A stretch of DNA of 7,685 bases, from the NCBI GenBank assembly GCA_013042165.1, contig JABDQT010000038.1, forward strand, positions 1-7,685, read 5' to 3'. Under the pieces are notes generated by a model. That model did no database searches. It was not told the DNA's origin and worked only from the letters and a program-made list of their open reading frames with translations. Positions 5,386 through 7,685 of this stretch are shown piece by piece (positions within the stretch are counted from its first letter, which is position 1; each line of letters opens with the position of its first letter). The stretch comes from Kiritimatiellales bacterium. Lineage in GTDB: Bacteria > Verrucomicrobiota > Kiritimatiellia > Kiritimatiellales > Pontiellaceae. Made by a program: the position numbers and the translations under genes.

Positions 5386-7337
5386 AAAAGGAATTATGGC
5401 TGTTCATCGGATGGTTTACGCTCGGTGCTTCATATGGAAACATCGGTGGTTTTTGCGCATCACTGGATGTAGAGGGTAGCAACGCCTACGTTGGGGCCGG
5501 TCAAATTCTGCTTGCGATTGATGTATCTGATACGGCGGCGCCATCACTTACAGACTCGATATATCTGCCCGGACTGATCGAAGATGTGCTGGTGGATGGA
5601 ACCAATCTCTATGCCGCGTGCGGCGATGCCGGGTTGCACCGCGTTGATGTGTCCAGCCCTGGGAGCATGGAGCTGCTTGATACCTTCGATTCGCCCGGCC
5701 ATGCCTATGGGCTGGCACTCAACGGAAGCGCTCTTTATCTAGCAGACGGCGTCGCCGGACTGCAGGTATTGGATGCGGTCTCGCTATCCCTGACGGACAG
5801 CTTTTTCACCAATGGTCCCGCTATGGATGTGGTGGCCGATGGTTCATCCATCTACCTGCTCGACCATTTCAATGGCGTGATGGCTCTTGACGCCTCTCTC
5901 AACGAGACTGGATCGTACGGCATGATCGCTTTTGGCAACCGTATGGTGTCCGACGGCACAACGCTTTATGTCGCGGATTGTGAAGGAAAGATCACACAAC
6001 TTGACAGGATCACTATGACGCTGATCACCAGCGAGCTTGCAGGCATTCCATCCCTGACCGTTGCCGTTTCCGGCTCCGATGTCTTCGTGGCACGAGGGGA
6101 TGCAGGTGTGCAGGTGCTCGGTGGTGCCGTACTCGCCACGCCGGGCAGAGCATCCGGACTGGCCGTTGATGACGGAAAACTTTATGTGGCCGATGGATTC
6201 GGCGGACTCTCAATTTTTGATGCATTCTCGAAATCCCCGCTTGGTTCTTTCTCCGCTGTGGCGCGCAGCCGCGCAACGGCTGTTGCCGGCGGTATGGTCT
6301 ATATGGCATCCGGTAATGAAGGGGTTAAGATTTTCGATTTGGCAGACTTTTCTCTTCTGTCCTCGGTGACCTGCAGCAACGCGCTCGACGTGGCCGTTAC
6401 GGACGGCTTGTTATTGGTGGCCGACGCCTTTACGGGATTGGAAACCTTCGATCTAACCTCTCCGGTTGCTCCGGCTCATCTAAACACCTATACCTCGGCA
6501 TCCCCTGCGATAGTGAGGTGCGTCGGAGCGGCTGGATCCTCGGCCTACATCGCCACGGCCTACAATGTTCATAAACTGGATATTTCAAATCCAGCATCAC
6601 CGGTCTGGGTCGATAGCTACACGTCGTCGGACTATGTGTTCGATCTGGATGTCTCCGGAACCAATCTGCTGCTTTCAACCGCCGGTGGTCTGGAGGTTTT
6701 GTCGGAGGATCTTCTTCCAGTGGCTGAAACCGCAGTTGCGTCACAGATACACTCGGTATCGGCAGACGACGAAACCGTTCTTGCAGGCTGGAGCTTGATC
6801 GACCTCTCCGATCCGCTCACCCCGGTTGTTTCCAGCAACTTTCCGCCGCTGGTGCGCGCCCTCCAGCTGACTTTGTCAGGAGGAACAATCTATGCTTCCG
6901 CCGATGATGGCGGCACGGCCATTGTTCCAATGCCGGTCATCATGAATGATTCGGACGGCGACGGGCTTGATGATTCGCTTGAACAACTGATTATCGATTT
7001 TGATCCGGAAGACGAATTCGTGGATTTGGACAGCGTGCATCCGGATGATGATTTTGACGGTGATGGATTGTCCAATCTGCACGAACAGCTTGCCGGAACC
7101 TCCCCGGTGGATCCCGGTTCCGTATTTGCCATTTGCGGTCTTGTGGAGGAGGGCACCGGTCATGCTATCAGCTGGTATAGTTCCGCTGACCACTCATATA
7201 CAGTGCACAAGAGCACCAACCTTGTAGAAGGATTCCATGTGCTTCAGGCCGACATCCCGGCAACCGCACCCATCAACGTGTTTGTGGATCCGGACTCAGG
7301 CAATTGTGCCATGTACATGATCACCATCAATCCCTGA
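5382..7337 (+). CDS. Secreted LVIVD-type beta-propeller protein with TSP3-like calcium motifs (651 aa)
   Basis: A short signal peptide (residues 1-18, hydrophobic LWLFIGWFTLGA) is followed by about 13 repeats of roughly 35-45 residues (about 24-515). Each has the pattern hydrophobic-x-hydrophobic, Gly-containing turn, Leu-Tyr-Val-Ala-Asp/x-Gly, Gly-Leu/Val-x-hydrophobic-Phe/Leu-Asp, typical of LVIVD repeats (for example YVADGFGGLSIFD). Such repeats fold as beta-propeller blades; 13 could make one large or two smaller propellers. Two Asp/Gly-rich thrombospondin-3-like calcium motifs follow (DSDGDGLDD at 523-531 and DDDFDGDGLSN at 555-565), then a short C-terminal domain (about 580-651) with conserved-looking Trp-Tyr, Ser-Thr-Asn-Leu, Ala-Thr and Asn-x-Phe. 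There is no heme motif (CxxCH), no FeS motif and no catalytic signature. The ATGA overlap with the hydrogenase protease puts it last in the hydrogenase operon. A role in binding, docking or surface display for the hydrogenase is inference; an unrelated secreted protein that merely trails the operon is also possible. Confidence 0.88.
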   Translation: MKKELWLFIGWFTLGASYGNIGGFCASLDVEGSNAYVGAGQILLAIDVSDTAAPSLTDSIYLPGLIEDVLVDGTNLYAACGDAGLHRVDVSSPGSMELLDTFDSPGHAYGLALNGSALYLADGVAGLQVLDAVSLSLTDSFFTNGPAMDVVADGSSIYLLDHFNGVMALDASLNETGSYGMIAFGNRMVSDGTTLYVADCEGKITQLDRITMTLITSELAGIPSLTVAVSGSDVFVARGDAGVQVLGGAVLATPGRASGLAVDDGKLYVADGFGGLSIFDAFSKSPLGSFSAVARSRATAVAGGMVYMASGNEGVKIFDLADFSLLSSVTCSNALDVAVTDGLLLVADAFTGLETFDLTSPVAPAHLNTYTSASPAIVRCVGAAGSSAYIATAYNVHKLDISNPASPVWVDSYTSSDYVFDLDVSGTNLLLSTAGGLEVLSEDLLPVAETAVASQIHSVSADDETVLAGWSLIDLSDPLTPVVSSNFPPLVRALQLTLSGGTIYASADDGGTAIVPMPVIMNDSDGDGLDDSLEQLIIDFDPEDEFVDLDSVHPDDDFDGDGLSNLHEQLAGTSPVDPGSVFAICGLVEEGTGHAISWYSSADHSYTVHKSTNLVEGFHVLQADIPATAPINVFVDPDSGNCAMYMITINP

Positions 7338-7345
7338 TTTCTTAA

Positions 7346-7495
7346 GAAGTAAGCTGCGTGCTCGTCTGCGAATCGCTGGTATCGACTGCCTTCACGCCGC
7401 TGGCCAGTGGCATTGTTGCAACACCCTCGGGAAACACGTTCATCAACACATCGTCGGCTGACTCGATGTGGTTTTATCAGGTCGAACTGGAATAG
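7346..7495 (+). pseudogene. Orphan C-terminal domain remnant of a secreted protein
   Basis: This frame is open from just after a TAA (7343-7345) to a TAG (7493-7495) and has no credible start or ribosome site. Its 49 residues read like the tail domain of a secreted protein: SLVSTAFTPLASGIVAT, then Asn-Thr-Phe and WFYQVELE at the end. It lines up with the tail of the beta-propeller gene ending at 7337 (NLVEGFHVLQADIPAT ... Asn-x-Phe ... MY). The simplest reading is the 3' end of a deleted or recombined paralog. A random match is less likely given shared Leu-Val, Phe, Leu, Ile, Ala-Thr, Asn and Phe positions in register. Confidence 0.55.
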
Positions 7496-7496
7496 C

Positions 7497-7685
7497 TCAG
7501 AGTCCGTACGCTTTGATGAAGCGTTGGGCGTCGAAGTGCTCCGCAAAAAGGTCGACGGTGAGCTTGTGCTTCATGTGGTCATAGAGCTGAAGTTTGGTAT
7601 TGCTGAAACATTTGTAGAGCGTGGCGTCCGTATCGGCGGTATCGCTTGGAACGGCAATCGTGGGAATGCGACTCGAGCCGAGCCA
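7497..7685 (-). CDS. Unrecognised protein, 3' end only, on the reverse strand
   Basis: Read on the reverse strand, the frame is open from the window edge (7685) to a TGA at 7499-7497, giving the last 62 residues of a protein. It contains SRIPTIAVPSDTADTD, LYKCFSNTKLQLYDHMKHKLT, LFAEHFDAQRFIKAYGL. The composition (Lys/His/Phe-rich, helix-like end) looks like real coding sequence, unlike the opposite strand. The family is not recognised and the N-terminus is outside. It converges on the beta-propeller gene, and its stop lies one base beyond the remnant's stop; no clear terminator is visible between the two genes. Confidence 0.6.
   Translation of the reverse strand, partial: WLGSSRIPTIAVPSDTADTDATLYKCFSNTKLQLYDHMKHKLTVDLFAEHFDAQRFIKAYGL

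Noticed and set aside
5382..7337. Electron-accepting multiheme cytochrome or PQQ enzyme in the hydrogenase operon
   Set aside because: The beta-propeller has no CxxCH heme motif, no FeS pattern and no recognisable PQQ-binding motif; its repeats are of the LVIVD kind.
7339..7348. TTCTTAAGAA palindrome after the propeller gene as a terminator
   Set aside because: It has no loop and no following T-run; a 10-base AT-rich palindrome is easily found by chance.

Overview
The window looks like a piece of a Gram-negative bacterial chromosome. The best guess is the Verrucomicrobiota/Kiritimatiellota (Pontiella-like) group, with moderate confidence. The pointers are a large secreted beta-propeller protein that ends in thrombospondin-3-like Asp/Gly motifs plus a short C-terminal domain (Trp-Tyr ... 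Ser-Thr-Asn-Leu ... Ala-Thr ... Asn ... Phe), a tail I associate with secreted proteins of that phylum, and a second, orphaned copy of the same kind of tail (ending in VELE) just downstream. Nothing suggests a phage, transposon or CRISPR locus. It reads as an ordinary chromosomal region specialised for exported redox proteins.

Layout. Positions 3-590 hold the 3' end of an unrecognised alpha-helical protein gene. Positions 604-944 hold a promoter, a 71-residue exported peptide with a CxxC motif, and a strong intrinsic terminator. Positions 947-2357 hold a second copy of the same promoter and two tandem paralogous exported DUF2202 (ferritin-like) genes, separated by a terminator-like hairpin that may act as an attenuator. 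Positions 2391-5385 hold a pair of palindromic operator-like repeats, a third copy of the promoter, and a [NiFe] hydrogenase operon: Tat-exported small subunit, large subunit and maturation endopeptidase. Positions 5382-7337 hold a 651-residue secreted LVIVD-type beta-propeller whose start codon overlaps the stop codon of the endopeptidase (ATGA). Positions 7346-7495 hold a remnant of another secreted protein's C-terminal domain. Positions 7497-7685 hold the 3' end of an unrecognised gene on the opposite strand.

How the genes fit together. The small subunit has a twin-arginine signal, all ligands for three FeS clusters and no C-terminal membrane helix. The large subunit has both Ni-binding CxxC motifs and a cleavable C-terminal peptide, and its probable protease follows. 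The product should therefore be a soluble periplasmic uptake-type H2 hydrogenase. At the residue where 3Fe-4S enzymes carry Pro, this one carries Cys, which predicts a 4Fe-4S medial cluster as in [NiFeSe]-like enzymes, although nickel is held by ordinary Cys.

The most striking non-coding signal is a two-part element, ATGTGACG-N14-GGTGTA(C/G)T. It occurs three times with exactly the same spacing, each time just upstream of an exported-protein gene: the CxxC peptide, the first DUF2202 gene and the hydrogenase. This suggests one sigma factor or activator controls a small regulon joining the hydrogenase to the exported ferritin-like and cysteine proteins. The hydrogenase copy alone has two ATCC-N5-GGAT palindromes, 21 bp apart, abutting its -35 side. 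Whether these proteins form one functional periplasmic system is inference.
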